Shown here piece after piece: positions 47,849 to 59,838 of a stretch of DNA of 64,000 nt (within the stretch, counting starts at the first letter, position 1; the number at the start of each line of letters is the position of its first letter). The notes beneath the pieces were generated by a model. That model had not been told where the DNA came from. It was given only the letters and a program-made list of their open reading frames with translations, and did not search any database. The position numbers and the translations under genes are program-made. Origin of the DNA: Gelatoporia subvermispora B (Eukaryota; Basidiomycota; Agaricomycetes; Polyporales; Gelatoporiaceae); contig KB445800.1 in the NCBI GenBank assembly GCA_000320605.2, positions 637,157 through 701,156 on the forward strand, given 5' to 3'.

Positions 47849-49218
47849 ATGAGCTCTGAGGTACCACCTGACGGCGCATACTTTTTAGGAGCCAGGGGGC
47901 TAGGGACCTTCCTCGAGCTTACAAGTGATACCACAGGGACGATTCTGACCACCTGGTCGTTCAGTGCTTCTGAAAGTCAACAGGTATGATATTTCATGCT
48001 TTAAAGTCTCACTGTGCTCACATAGCGTCCCTCACGATACCCACAGTGGCAATTGACATGTAATTCTGCTATGCTCAGATGCAACGTGTCCAACGTACAA
48101 TACCCCTCGATGTACGCAACATTACCGCAAGACCAACTAGGCAATCAATACATCAAGTCTGGCACGCAGCCATTTGAGTGGTTCGTAAAGTCGATAAGTG
48201 GTGGATACCTGTGCGGAATCTTGGATTCGTGCTGTAACTCAAGCTCACGTACATTCAGCTTCTCCCCTGATCCTGCATTCATAAATGCATGGAATGTGGC
48301 AGGTGCCTCAATCTCAAACAACGCCACCGTGTGTTTCCGTGTTCCTTACAGAAATGGGTGGATTAAGCTGATGAGCTCCCCTTCTCTTCAATCTAGGTCA
48401 TCAGCTATCCCCTCGACTCACATGATTCTAATTCGATATGGGTGCTCAACTCAACGGATGTCTTCACTCAAACGCCGGCGTCTGCTGACACCAGCGCAAC
48501 CAATACCGGCCCTGGCGCTGTCACAGCCATCTTTCCTGGCCTCTCTGGTGTCACTTCTAGCCCATCCATCGTGTCAGCGAACTCTTCCGATCCTTCGCCC
48601 AGCTATTCCAACTCCATTCTGAGTGCTGTTGGTGCCAATTCATCTTCGACCACTGGCGATACTCCCTCCCTCCAGTCCCTTATTACGTCTGTTTCCACTG
48701 ACCTGCAAGAGACGAGCTCAACAGGCCCCGCCGGAAATTATTCACTTTTTGCATCTTCCAGCGCAGTTCCCGACCGAAATACGATTGGTCCCACTGCGAA
48801 ACCATCTCAGGTTAACCCCACTATATTGCACACTTCGATAAACGTGGGGGCCGTAGCAGGAGCTGCCGTTGGCATTATCGTAACTGTCGCATTGGTGTTT
48901 GTGATTTTGACGTGGAGGGCGGGCTGGTTCTGCTTCCACGGCCGGAGAGTATCAACAGAACCTTCATCTTCTTTAGTGACGCCATTTCCTGCGGGGTACG
49001 GAGCCGCTTCGACGGAGGCTATTCCCCATATATTCCCTTCGGAATCCTTAGGATGTGCAAACATCCTGGAACACAATGATATGCCGCTTTCCGAGTTAAC
49101 ACAGTTGCCCCCTTATGAAGTGGAGGATCGTACTTCGTGGAATATGTTTCGTCGGCTACAACCAGATAGTTTCTTGGAAGCAAGTAGGCCGTACTTTTCC
49201 TCCTCTTCCTTTGTTTAA
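47849..49218 (+). CDS. Ricin-B-like lectin domain membrane protein, copy 2
   Basis: Four exons (47849-47983, 48047-48210, 48259-48328, 48397-49218) give 396 residues. Exon 1 is 135 nt and exon 3 is 70 nt in all three copies, with the same intron phases. The beta-trefoil reads ESQQWQLTCNSAMLRCNVSN, later FINAWNVAGASISNNATVIS and SIWVLNSTD. The Ser/Thr-rich stalk is the longest of the three. The membrane segment GAVAGAAVGIIVTVALVFVI is followed by TWRAGWFCFHGRRV, TPFPAGYGAASTEA and an LPPY motif near the C-terminus. Some trefoil positions that bind sugar in classic lectins are hard to place, so actual sugar binding is uncertain. Start and frame were set by alignment with copies 1 and 3; the third exon is invisible to ORF searches because it is only 70 nt. 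Confidence 0.75.
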
Positions 49219-49852
49219 AAACAATCCACTTTATCATCTCTCGGACCTCATTATAAGTTATAACGAGATCAATTGTCTCCCACTTGTTCGCACATATTTC
49301 TCATAAACACATTACTTCCACATGTGCATACTTGACGTCTGTCAGACACGCAAGAGCTGCATGGGGCCTGACGTATTCCCTTACAGTGCGGATCATTCCC
49401 ACACACGTACCTGGGGCCTTGGAATAGGCATCCCGCGTCGAAATCGGCGGGAAGATTGCCATAGGTCATAGCTGCATACGGCCACGAGGTAAATTTCGAT
49501 TCCTCGGCCACTAACAATATCACAGATAAACGACTACATTCACCAGGATTCGTATCGAGTTGCTCTGCGGGAAACTGCCTCCAGAGATGATGCTCACATG
49601 ATAAAGGTACATATGGAATCAGATCAACTTCCATTCCGTTAGACGCATGCAACTCGCCGAAAGGCGCGGTTCAACTGCACCGGATTTGGAAGTTACCGTG
49701 CTCTATTCACGTCTCACAGCAATCCAACTGCTCCGTGCGGTGGCATGGCCGTTGACAACGTTGATCTTCTATCATCGTATCGCTCATGTCATTTAGTCGA
49801 GCAGCATAAATTCGCCCGTCGGTTGGATGTTGACAGACCTCCCCGCTTTACA
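49219..49852. other. Spacer between lectin-like copies 2 and 3
   Basis: About 0.63 kb with no recognised feature. Similarity to the other upstream regions is weaker than between copies 1 and 2. Confidence 0.55.
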
Positions 49853-51181
49853 ATGAGTTCAGAGTTGTTTGCCAACGGCACATACTTTATAGAAGCCAAG
49901 CAGCAAGCAACACTTCTGGAGCTCACCGACGGCGATGAAGGGACTATTTTGACCACCTGGTCGTTCAGCGGCGCACAAAATCAACAGGTTGCGTCCTAAT
50001 TGGTTGTTTCATACGGCAGGGCTAACATCTCTTCTGCTTCAGTGGCAACTACAGTGGGATCCTTCTGCTTCCCGATGCCGCGTTACGAATGTACTCTACC
50101 CTTCGATGTATATTACGCAGCCCACGGACCAGTCAAACCCATCGGGATATCAGTATATCGAGTCCGGCTCAGACCCATTTGATTGGTTCGTTAAGCCAAT
50201 GAATGGTGGTTATATGTAAGATACCAGGAGTTTTCGTATATACTGTGGGCTTACACTTAGCGTGCGTAGCTTCTCCGCAGACCCTGCATTCGTAAATGCG
50301 TGGAATGTTGCAGCTGGTTCATTTTCGGACAATAATACCGTACGTATTTGAAACTTAGAAGCCTGGCGAACATCCGGCCAGCTGTGTTGACGCTGCTCAA
50401 TTTGTGCCAACAGGTCATTAGCTGGCCCCTCGATGCTGAATTCGACAACTCAATTTGGATGCTCGCTTCAACGACATCTGAATCACAGAACCACACGGCT
50501 TCGCAGACTGCTATCGGCTCTAACGAGACAACATCCATTCCTTCTGATACCAGTACCACTCCTTTCAATATCACTCCTACTCTCTCTGATACCATTCCCG
50601 TCCCATCCGATACCACTTCAAGCCCTCCCAGCTTCTCACCTAGTTCAAGCATCGGCGACATCCAACCAGAAGCCTTTTCTGCGCGCCCTATCACTTTGAC
50701 TGTTCCTTCAGAAACAACGAGCGCTTCCGTTTTATCATCATTTAATGTCAACTCGACTTCTAGTACTAGTGCAATGGCAACCTCAGCAGGCGTTCCCGTC
50801 GTCGGGGACACTGCATCCTCACAACCTTCGGTCAATCTTGCCGTCGTTGCCGGGGCCATTGCAGCCGGCGTTGTGTCGATTTCTCTTGCCCTCATGTTCC
50901 TCTCGTGGAAGAAGGGCTGGTGCTGTTGCCGCAAGCGAGGTATGCGAGCAGGTCCCCGTGCTATTTCGCCGTTTCCCACTGGATACGCAAGTACTGCGAC
51001 ACAGCCAAGCATGTCCCAATATTTCTCGGCCACCCCCACGGGATACGTTAGCGTAGATGTGGATAGCATTGTAGCATATCCTGGACTTGCAGAGCTGCCT
51101 CCTTATGAGCGCGTATCACAGATGGATCTACTGGACTCGCACCGTCGACTCGAAACGGACAACATATATAAATATAGATAG
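49853..51181 (+). CDS. Ricin-B-like lectin domain membrane protein, copy 3
   Basis: Four exons (49853-49987, 50043-50215, 50270-50339, 50414-51181) give 381 residues. The trefoil is the most typical of the three: GTYFIEAKQQATLLELTDGD, QNQQWQLQWD, then FVNAWNVAAGSFSDNNTVIS and SIWMLASTT. A stalk of Ser, Thr and Pro follows (for example TPFNITPTLSDTIPVPSDTT), then the membrane segment VAGAIAAGVVSISLALMFLS with WKKGWCCCRKRGMR directly after; the Cys residues beside the membrane could be palmitoylated (inference). The tail has SPFPTGYASTATQP and an LPPY motif, and ends NIYKYR, nearly the same as NVYKHR in copy 1. No signal peptide is visible. The shared tail ends argue that the cytosolic part is under selection. 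Confidence 0.77.
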
Positions 51182-51584
51182 CCTGTGTATATTTACTCTC
51201 TGAGTCTACTAGGACTTTGTTTGTCGTAGAGTATGTCTTCAACTTATATAGAACGCATGCAAAATTCGCCCAACCACTTGACACTTGCCCCTTCGACCAG
51301 TCTCGAAAATCACGAGCAAGCTATCCAAATCAATACTCAATGAGACAGTACCTGAGAATATTCTCACTATCTCTGTGCCCTGTGGAGCTTGTCGAAGGCG
51401 GAATCACAACAAGACTGATGTATCAAGCGCCGAGCAACTACACGAATGACTCGCATGAATATCTCATAACAATATTTGAGTGCAGAGTAGAAGTGCCCGG
51501 TTTCATGAACTTGCATCCACAGCTAGCAATACCTGATTACATGGTGACCATTAGTCATGACTAACCTAATATACACCAAATGGC
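51182..51584. other. Convergent spacer, lectin-like copy 3 and RPN3
   Basis: About 0.4 kb of 3' flanks. Nothing recognised. Confidence 0.6.
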
Positions 51585-53334
51585 CTAGAATCCCTCCCCG
51601 AGGTCCGGACCATCGTCATCAAGATCACCCTCTTGAATCTCCTTCGCGAGCTCCTTCTCGCGCTCACGAGCGCCCTCCGCTGCTGCCAATTCTTTGCGAT
51701 GCGCATTGAGCGGATACCGCATAGCCTGTGGGAACGTAAATCAGTCGAAGACCTCTTGTAGGAGTGTGATACGTCACACACCTTGACACTATGGTTGTGC
51801 AGCTCGAGGCAGTAATCGATACGCCTGGTGAAGACCTCGCTGACCTCCGGGCCATATCCACCCTTCTGGCCGCCACACTCCATCCAGCCCTTCTCGTGCA
51901 CGATCTTCCCGTCAATCACACCGTCACGGATCGCCTTGCCGACGATGTACTCGGCGTCCTCTTCCGAGTCGAGGTGCAGCTTGACGCAAATGTCACGCAG
52001 GGAGATTCTGGAGTATGATAGAGACAGTCGACGAATACCAGTCTTGATAACATTCTGCCGCAGACGGACGATCAAGGTGTACGTCTTGTCCGCCTCGAAC
52101 TGGGCAGCATGCTTGGAAAGGGTCGACTGGAACTGTGACAGTGAACCCATCCGCACGGCTAAACACATGGTATGAGTGTGCTGTGCACATGCAAGCACGA
52201 GGTGAACTTACCCTTGACAATCTCAAAGTAACCATTCAGTGCTTTTTCCAAGACAGGGTGCCTAAACAAGCTCCGGTCCGGAATGTCACCCATCAACAGC
52301 TCGACCACCACGAAAAGTTTGTGCACTGCCTGGTAAAAGCCCGGTGCAATCTTCGCCGGTGGCGCCCTCCGGATGGCCTGTTGCAGGTTCGTGTGCGCCG
52401 CAGTGTAGTTCAATTGCACGGCCTTAATGCGGCCAAGGTAATAGTGGTACCGAGCAAATTGCGCATTTGCGGCCGAAGTGGGGAACGAAGTCTTGGACAC
52501 CAGCTTGTCGGCTTGATCGTACAGGCTGTACTGCAGATAGCTGCGCAGCAAGCGGTTAATAAGGGACGCGTGTGTTTCATCGTCGTGCCGCAAAGCCGCA
52601 GTGCGCTGGGCAGCCAGGAAATGCCTAGAGCAGTGTCAGGGAATGTAGCCCAGCGGTTGAGAAGACGCTTCCACATACGGCCTCGCCTCTGCAAGTTCGC
52701 CGCCCAGTTCATAGGCGCGTTCCACCGCATACCAAACCTTCGCCGCGATGGGGTCCATACTACGCCGGTTCAGTGCTTGCATCTTTTCCACCGTCTCGTG
52801 CGATAGTTGTATCGCCTTAGGGTATGTACTCGGGTTCGTGAGGAGATGATGGAGGATGAGCAGGCGCAGGTAGACTTCGCATTCAGGTGCGAATTCTTGC
52901 GGCGTCGTCTTCGATGGTTGGGCGGCAGCTTGATCTATATCCATGGTCTGCTCCGAATCGGAGGCAGCAGGAAGCCAGGACAAGAGCGCCTTACGGACAG
53001 GCGACTCCGCTGCAGCAGCAAGGCGTTAGGACCCAGGGCCGACATACGAGAGTACGCGCGTACCGTCCGGGTATATCTCCGTCACAGCATCTCTAAGCAC
53101 CTTGTCGTCTAGCCGCTTGCGCAGCGAAGTAAGTGTGCGGAGAACACGGTGGGTGAACCGAGGTTCAAGGGTAGAGACTGCGCGGTCAATGAGTGCGACG
53201 TTTGCCTTGATCTCTTGGACGGGTGTGGGGGGTGCAGGCTTTGTCTCCTTGACCTCTTCCTCCTGAGGCTTTTCCTCCTGAGTCTTGTCCTCTTTCGTCT
53301 TGTCGTCCACGGGCTTCATATCGACGTCGGCCAT
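51585..53334 (-). CDS. RPN3: 26S proteasome lid subunit Rpn3 (PSMD3)
   Basis: Non-catalytic subunit of the 19S lid of the proteasome. Five exons on the minus strand, 53064-53334, 52667-53009, 52212-52624, 51782-52158 and 51585-51725, give 514 residues with an exact frame. The N-terminus is Lys/Glu-rich and low complexity (KEDKTQEEKPQEEEVKETK), as in other fungal Rpn3. Helical repeats follow: CEVYLRLLILHHLLTNPSTY, SLINRLLRSYLQYSLYDQAD and RYHYYLGRIKAVQLNYTAAH. The PCI domain covers about residues 330-450, with NVIKTGIRRLSLSYSRISLR and IVHEKGWMECGG. The acidic C-terminus ends DDDGPDLGEGF. The first intron (53010-53063) was placed so that IYPDA joins ESPVRKALLSWLP. It shares a 340-bp divergent promoter with the NDUFAF2-like gene. 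I see no obvious PACE element. Confidence 0.95.
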
Positions 53335-53674
53335 GGTGAAGAGTTGGAGATGGTCAAGGTGCAGATACAAGTGGTACTGAGCGATGACGCGTCCGAGGCG
53401 CGCGTTACGCGTCGCGCTAAATGACGCCCAAGCAGTACAGTAATGGCCTCCTTTGCTGGGTCACAATCTTTCTATGCCATCCTTCAGTGCTTTATTACCC
53501 TTGTTACCGCGATTCAAAGCCAGCTTGTAGTCTAGCATTATCCCTCATACTGCCTTCAAGGCTCCGCTCGACTATTACGCCGATCGCCGTGAAGACATGT
53601 GGGTTCTTGTCGAGCCTTCCTTCTTGCATGCTATCAGTAACTCACTCATCCGTTTCCTGCAGTCATGAGTCATA
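53335..53674. promoter_or_regulatory. Divergent promoter of RPN3 and NDUFAF2-like gene
   Basis: The 340 bp between the two start codons must hold both promoters. Neither strand has a good TATA box, which is common for fungal housekeeping genes. Confidence 0.6.
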
Positions 53675-54575
53675 ATGTCTTTCTTACGTCGCATCTGGAG
53701 TAGGATCACGAGGCCCGTAAGTAGCTCTATCTCTACGTAGTACGAAGTGACGAATCTCAAGGGATTTTGACGACGGAACAGACCCATTTGGTTGGGACTG
53801 ACCTAGAAGGTGACATGACCACAGCGAAAGGTAGTGAACGGCCTACCTAATCCCATGATGATACTAGGAAACCGATTCTATGAGCACCCTGGAACAACAA
53901 ATGGTACGTCACCTTCGTCCCTGCAGACCGGTCTAGATGAAATTTCATGCTTGCAATGTGCTAGACCCTCGCAGAACGAAGCGTGTGGTAGAATACAGCA
54001 AGGGCCGAGATATGCTGCACTACATCGCAGGGGAGCGTCGGCTGCCAGGTAGCTGCCTTACTTTCCTCCACGTTCTTTCCACTGATGTTCTATACTGTTT
54101 TCAGTCCAGTGGACTTCGTGGTTAACACATACACGCTTGCATCCTCCTACCCTCGAGGTGAGGCTGTTCAAACTTCCAACGCATACACCTCTACTAAAGT
54201 TCAAAATAATGCACCTTGTCTCCTCAGGAATTGCAAGCTGATTTAGAGAGGCAGAGACGAGTACTGTTCGATGCAGCATTGATAGAAGCTCGCGAACGCG
54301 AGGAACGTGCTCGGCAACAAATCCACAGCCCGCAGGACAACCTCACAGCCGTCGGCGGTGCTACAAGGTTGACCGAGACCACACCAGAACGTAAAGCCGT
54401 CGAGTCTCCTGGCCTTCCACGAGAACAGGAGACATTGGCGCAGGGACCACCAATAGCTCCCCAGCAAGACTTGAGTCGAAGAGCTTCTGCAGAATCCTCG
54501 TGGCACAGGCCCCCAGGCGCAGTAGATGAGCCTCAACCTTGGAGTCCTAAGAGTGTGCGAAGAGGTGGCGAGTAG
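53675..54575 (+). CDS. Mitochondrial complex I assembly factor, NDUFAF2/mimitin-like
   Basis: Member of the B17.2/NDUFA12-like family; the mimitin branch assists assembly of NADH dehydrogenase in mitochondria. Six exons (53675-53716, 53782-53809, 53868-53903, 53965-54048, 54105-54157, 54228-54575) give 196 residues. The joined N-terminal part reads MSFLRRIWSRITRP, then THLVGTDLEGNRFYEHPG, RRTKRVVEYSKGRDMLHYI and LPVQWTSWLTHTRLHPPTLE, which are the successive family motifs (LxGxDxxGNxFYE, RRxVxY, VPxxWxxWLxHxRxxPPT). The C-terminal 110 residues are hydrophilic and variable, as in fungal mimitins. The short basic N-terminus could direct import. Tiny exons of 28 and 36 nt hide this gene from ORF searches, so it is easily missed or truncated in automatic annotation. 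Confidence 0.9.
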
Positions 54576-55165
54576 GGCCTGTAACATGCCGATAAATACG
54601 GCTGTACACGTAGTCTAAGCTCTCAGTCTGCTGTGACCCTGTACCGCCAGCGATAAGGCGATTTTTCTGGAAGGTTCACTCTTGAAATAATTCTTGTCAT
54701 TATAGTATTTGTACTAGCGTCTGGAATCAGAGACAAAGCCGCAGAATATCTGAGTGTACAGGTTCGTAGAAGCAGGATTATGTTGATGATCGGGGGGCGA
54801 TGACAAGAGTTGTTCGTGTGCATAGCAACTCAGAACAGTCATGTTGCCGTCTCTCATCCACGGCCTCCATCTTGATTCTGCTATTTGAACGTCTGCTTTT
54901 GCTCCCGTACCGATATCGTGTCTCTGAGATGATCACGCTGAATGGTCGCGGCAGCACGAATGATGACTCACGGATCTGGATGGTGTTGACTAACTAGAGA
55001 TGTTCTCGCAAGCTTATCGCGTCAATTACAGCCTCATGGCAGTCTAACGTCAGACTATAGCGCGGAAAACATGCCATGGACCTTCAGCTCTCCCTGCCAT
55101 GAACTGCCTTTCGATAGCACAAATTCCTTAGGATCTTTCTCCTCTCGCTTCATGCAACTTGTAAC
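54576..55165. other. Spacer upstream of WW-like gene 2
   Basis: About 0.6 kb containing the promoter of the next gene. No other feature recognised. Confidence 0.55.
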
Positions 55166-58100
55166 ATGTCCTGCTTGAACTTCCTCCGTCGAGTGCTGGG
55201 GCTTTTAAGGAAAATCGTGCTGAAGCCCTGCGCTTACCAATGGCAACGTTTGCTCCATATCCTCTCATTTCTCAAAAGATATGTTGATCGAAAGGGAGGA
55301 AGTGGGGGTGGATTTGAGAGGTCAATAGGCTGGTCGTCGAGAGAACATGCACAAGAATCGGTCACACGGAAAGATGATCCTCAGAACCTTCAGAAGAACA
55401 TCACCGTCGCGACCGCGGGCATTGCTACGATATGCCCGAGCAAATTTCCGACCTCAGCACCTGCTGTGTCCACAGGTGGATTTCTGGATGCAGACTTTGT
55501 ACCATCTCATCATTCGGCAGACCTGTTGTCCAGTCGACGTGCGTCCGACACGCTGTTGCGGCCGCCAGTCGACAGCGGGAGTCTGCGCCCTGAATATGCA
55601 TATTCTGTTGCCTCCCGGTCGACGCAGGACATCGGTCTCACCTCGATCGTGAGCGACTGTGGATCGGACGCCTTTCGATACACACGACAGGAGCCGAGGG
55701 AGCCGCGATCGTCTTCACGGGCGTCATCGCGGAGGGGCATCTCACAAGTGGCTACACCTTCCAGAGCTCGCTCTAGGTCTCGCGCACCCCATTCAAAATC
55801 TCCTTCAAGGCGACCTGCTCGTTTGGAAACCTCACCTTCCCGAAACCCACAAGCCACCCCAACCGTTGTAGATGTGGCATTGCCTGGCAGCGCCCGTGAA
55901 TTTGCACCGCCTCAAGTCACAGATATTGTCCAGCCTACTCCGGAGCGAAAGTTGTATCCCGTCTCCGCTGTTGAACGCTACGATAGGAATGTAGCTGTGT
56001 ACGTAGATTTCATCTCGACCTTCTAGATGTAATGTTACTCAGGAAGTTGACACACGCTCTTTGATCGGACAGCAAGAAACTTCCAAGTCAATACACAGTG
56101 AAACCCTTGACGTTTGATTTCCAGTTGTATGTTCTACTTTCCGGTGATTCATTGAAGTTGCTATGCATACTGAACAATATCAGGGAAGACTGTCCACCAG
56201 CCTGGGAACCTCACACCCATCCCGAAGGCGCCCTGTATTGGTACCTTCCCGAAAAGGTGCGTCTTTCTGGTGTAAAGCATGAAGCATGAGGTAGTTTCAC
56301 GTACCTTGTCAAATACAGCGTGTATATACCGATGCATACCTGTGTGAGCCGAACATCGCATTGGAGGTCGCAGCATTTCTCGAGATGATAGACGATATCA
56401 TCCACGACCGCAAGATCCAACTACCTGAGAACCACGAACTTGTACTCGAATTAGAGCACAACAAAGATGGGACAGGAAATTACTGGTGCTATTACTTCGT
56501 CAACCATGAGCGGCGGTGTCTGTTCTGGTTGGACGAGTTTGACATTAGCAACGATCTATCGGAAATCAAGGGTGTCACTTCAGCGGCACATGTTAGTACG
56601 TGTCTCTGCGATGTATACTGCCCCGAATCAGGATTCATTGCCTACTGATGGGGTTGACAGAACATGAGATTGAGGCGAAGTATTGGTATGTAATGTGCGA
56701 ACACGAAGGTTTGTTGCGTTCTACTTTATGTATCATGTAGTCGTTTGAGCTGATCCTTGTGGATTCTGAAAGAATGTCACTATGCAAGCTCAATGGCCCT
56801 CTAGGGCACATTGGGAAATGTTTCCATACGGACATGAGATTCCTAAGACGGTGTTCACAGAGCTCATGGGTATCATTCTGCACGGCAACATCGGTAAACA
56901 TCTTCACATCGCTACGTTCGCACTGCGTCCGATGCTCACGGGGTTTACGAAAGATCGGATGACTTCCACGACATCGACAGTCACATACGATTCCGACGAA
57001 TTACATCGCATGCTAAGCCTCGTCAAAAGTGCCAAAGGTAGGTTTCACTAGTATCGTGGCGCTACGTTGGCTCACTGGTATGAACAGAACTAGGCGCCAC
57101 CGATCATACGGCGGCGACTATAGGTAAGGGTGTCTGATCGTAATTAGTTTCGCCCAATCTCATTTTTACCTGATACTAGGACGCCTGATGTGCCTCTTTG
57201 GTTAGTCGGATGAGACCTATGTAATGGGGAAATGCATCTCACCGATTACTTCTAGCGCACCATCGTTTCCTTAACTTCCATGGGCAACATGGGGCGCGTT
57301 TGTGCCGAGATCAGACGATATACGGACAGCCCAATTTTAACCGTTCTCTTCTTATGAACCTTTTATCTCCACTATTCTTCAATGCGCCAAGTGAACATCT
57401 ACGCGGCCTGGAACAAATCTGGATCGATAATGTCATGGTTTATTCGCAATGGAAACACTTCATCGAGAAACTGAAGGGAGAGTGGACAGATTTCTTACTT
57501 CCAGTCTGTAGCTGCGCTATTGGTCATCACTTGGAAACTAACTCATATTCCAGGCGACCGTGCTGCTCAACGCGAATGTGGCATTCCTTGCCATCCCGAG
57601 CGTCGACCCTGGCAACGGTGCCCCAGAGATACCACGGAATGCTGCTCAGATCACTAGCTATTTGTCCATGATCTTTAGTATTGGTAGTATGATACTATCT
57701 TTACTATTGACCCGACAGCATCGCCTAAAGAACCGCGACAGCGCTGACGAAGTTGTACGTATTCAACGGCTTGTTATTTGACGTGTTTAACGGGGTTCTT
57801 GCATCAGGTCAAATACCTCACTAATAAAACGCACCCCACCTTGGGGCTAGAGACCCTGGCGATTATGTACAGTCTGCCGTATGCCATGCTTATGTGGGCG
57901 TAAGTGACATTCTTCTACTCCATCGTGCTGTTGATGAATTCCTCGTAGAACGGTCTCTTTTCTTGTTGCCTTCTCCTTCGAATGCTTCCTGAAGGGTGAC
58001 AATGTGTCTACGATAACCACTGCCATTGCATGGTTCGCAGTGATGTCCCTGGTTGGTTGGTGCGTCTTCACTGCCTGGGAGGAGCACGAGGAGACCACAT

Positions 58101-58279
58101 TGCGGATTATGTGGACAAGGTTCATGGACGCAGCAACCCATGTCCGATCAAGGGCAGGTGGAGAAGTAGCCGCCCTTAGCAAGTGGAAAGCCTACTTCGA
58201 TCGATCACCCCTTTCAACGGTTCGAGGGGACTCACCCTCAAATAGAGGCGCAACCAGTCCTCACTTGCTCCCAGCATGA
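55166..58279 (+). CDS. WW-like domain multi-pass membrane protein, copy 2 (intact)
   Basis: Thirteen exons (55166-55998, 56073-56123, 56184-56256, 56319-56595, 56661-56685, 56805-56893, 56954-57037, 57088-57123, 57180-57200, 57256-57503, 57554-57754, 57808-57899, 57949-58279) give 786 residues in an unbroken frame. It belongs to a large Agaricomycete-specific family of unknown function. The N-terminal 270 residues are disordered and Ser/Arg-rich (RSSSRASSRRG; SRARSRSR). A WW-like motif follows (PPAWEPHTHPEGALYWY), then YWCYYFVNHERRCLFWLDEF, a family core containing HWEMFPYGHEIPKTVFTELM, DRMTSTTSTVTYD and HHRFLNFHGQHGARLCRDQT. The C-terminal third has about four to five membrane segments (ITSYLSMIFSIGSMILSLLL; LETLAIMYSLPYAMLMWATV; AIAWFAVMSLVGWCVFTAW). 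The WW-like motif lacks the second Trp of classic WW domains. The 21-nt exon 9 is supported by exact frame and by copy 1. Confidence 0.82.
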
Positions 58280-59838
58280 TGCATAAGCTGTTGTCATGTA
58301 GTTGCGAATGTCCACGTCCACAAGCTACGCTTGATCATCTATTCCCCAGAGCGTTGAAGCCTTGATGGTTTCTTATATTCCACAGTTCCCGAGTCCACGC
58401 ACCAAAATACATGTATCTGTTGCATTAGATCGAGGCCTATGTATCAATTATCCCTATAAGGATTGGATTCCACGCATGTAGGCAGGGAAACCACGAGGAG
58501 CGACTGCCAAATAGCTTTGCAATAGTGGATAGTAGCAGCATGGTTTAATGTCCGTCCGCACTGCATAGACGATGTCGTGCCATGTTCGCCCCAGTCATTC
58601 CACGTAGTCGTGAAGCTTATCGAGTTGTCTTAACATTCTTTGTTCCAGATGCTGGATGAACTACTTTTCCTCGGGGATGAAAGCCGGCCGCTGCCATCTC
58701 GGGAGACTGCTCAGACCTGTCCTAAAAGTCAGATGCCAAGTCATAGCAGTTGAAATCTTTCGAGACGGAGCTTACCCTGGAAGCGAGCCCGTGTCAATAC
58801 TGCAGGAAAAATGTCAAAGGTACTGAGAAACATAGAGCATACTTGATACCATACCTATGTGACAACGCCGCTGTCGAGGAACTCTGCAACTCCGCGCTGT
58901 CGTGTGCTATGTCTGCAATGTCTGATGAACGGTCTCGTACGCTCTCCGAGACCGTCTCGACGGGACTAGTTTATTCCGACATATGCTGAGTGTCAGCATG
59001 ACAGCATTCACCCGATGGACAGCAGACTCCAAGAACGGACCTAGACGGTGACGAGTCGACAGCCGGTCCATGGGCCAGGCTCGAGTGACCTTGAGAAGAC
59101 ATAGCTATGTTAGAGCTCGATGTGGTCGAGATCAAGGTCAAGACACCAGCTTTTCATCGTCTTGTGGATATCGTGATATATAGGGCGCAGCCTGACTCCA
59201 CCGAGGTCCTAGCCGTGTCCGCCCAGTGCCGCGAGGCTCGGAACTCGGAACCGTTCGGCACACGTCCAGGCCGCCAGGCGTCCTACCGGTACTGCCGAGC
59301 ACCTCATGCTCAAACTCAGCTTGACCAGCGACAGATACGAGAACGCAAGCTGAACGTTGTAGCGTGTTAAGGATTACTTCGGCTTGCTGGTTAGTTCACC
59401 ATACTGCAGTCCGCGCGCTGGGCCGGGACTGGCGCTGACGTGAGGAGGGAGAAGGAGGGGCCGGAGTCACGCAAGCTGCTGTCCTATCCCACAGCAATGT
59501 GCAGGCGCCCAAAGGCTGTGCGTGTGGCAATACAACATAATATAGCTGTGATCCTGCCTGGGACCCCAATGTCAAGGTCCTTGGGCCTGTGTCATTGAAC
59601 ACTGCTTCGCAGTACATCAGACCAGAATGGAATTCGTAGAAGAGTTGCCAATGCCGCTTTCAGAGCGCCGCGTGGCAGCATCCTGTGAATCTGTGGCCTA
59701 GTAAACCTTGAACGGATCTGAATACTCCTGCGGGCGCGGTCTCCGACTCAAGGGTATAAAACCGACGTTCTTTCATGTCCTCCTGCCCATCCCTTCGGGT
59801 CACATTCCTGCGAATTTCGAGCTTAGCTAGTCGTATCC
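58280..59838. other. Spacer between WW-like genes
   Basis: About 1.56 kb. The frames at 58750-58989 and 59107-59370 (plus) have no recognised domain and no joinable partners. The promoter of the next gene should lie at the right end (CTCAAGGGTATAAAAC at about 59749). Confidence 0.5.
59754..59760 (+). promoter_or_regulatory. TATA box of WW-like gene 3
   Basis: TATAAAA about 80 bp upstream of ATG 59839. Confidence 0.5.

Noticed and set aside
44836..51181. Reading the ricin-B-like domain as a toxin
   Set aside because: Only the sugar-binding beta-trefoil type is present. There is no catalytic chain, and the proteins are membrane-anchored.
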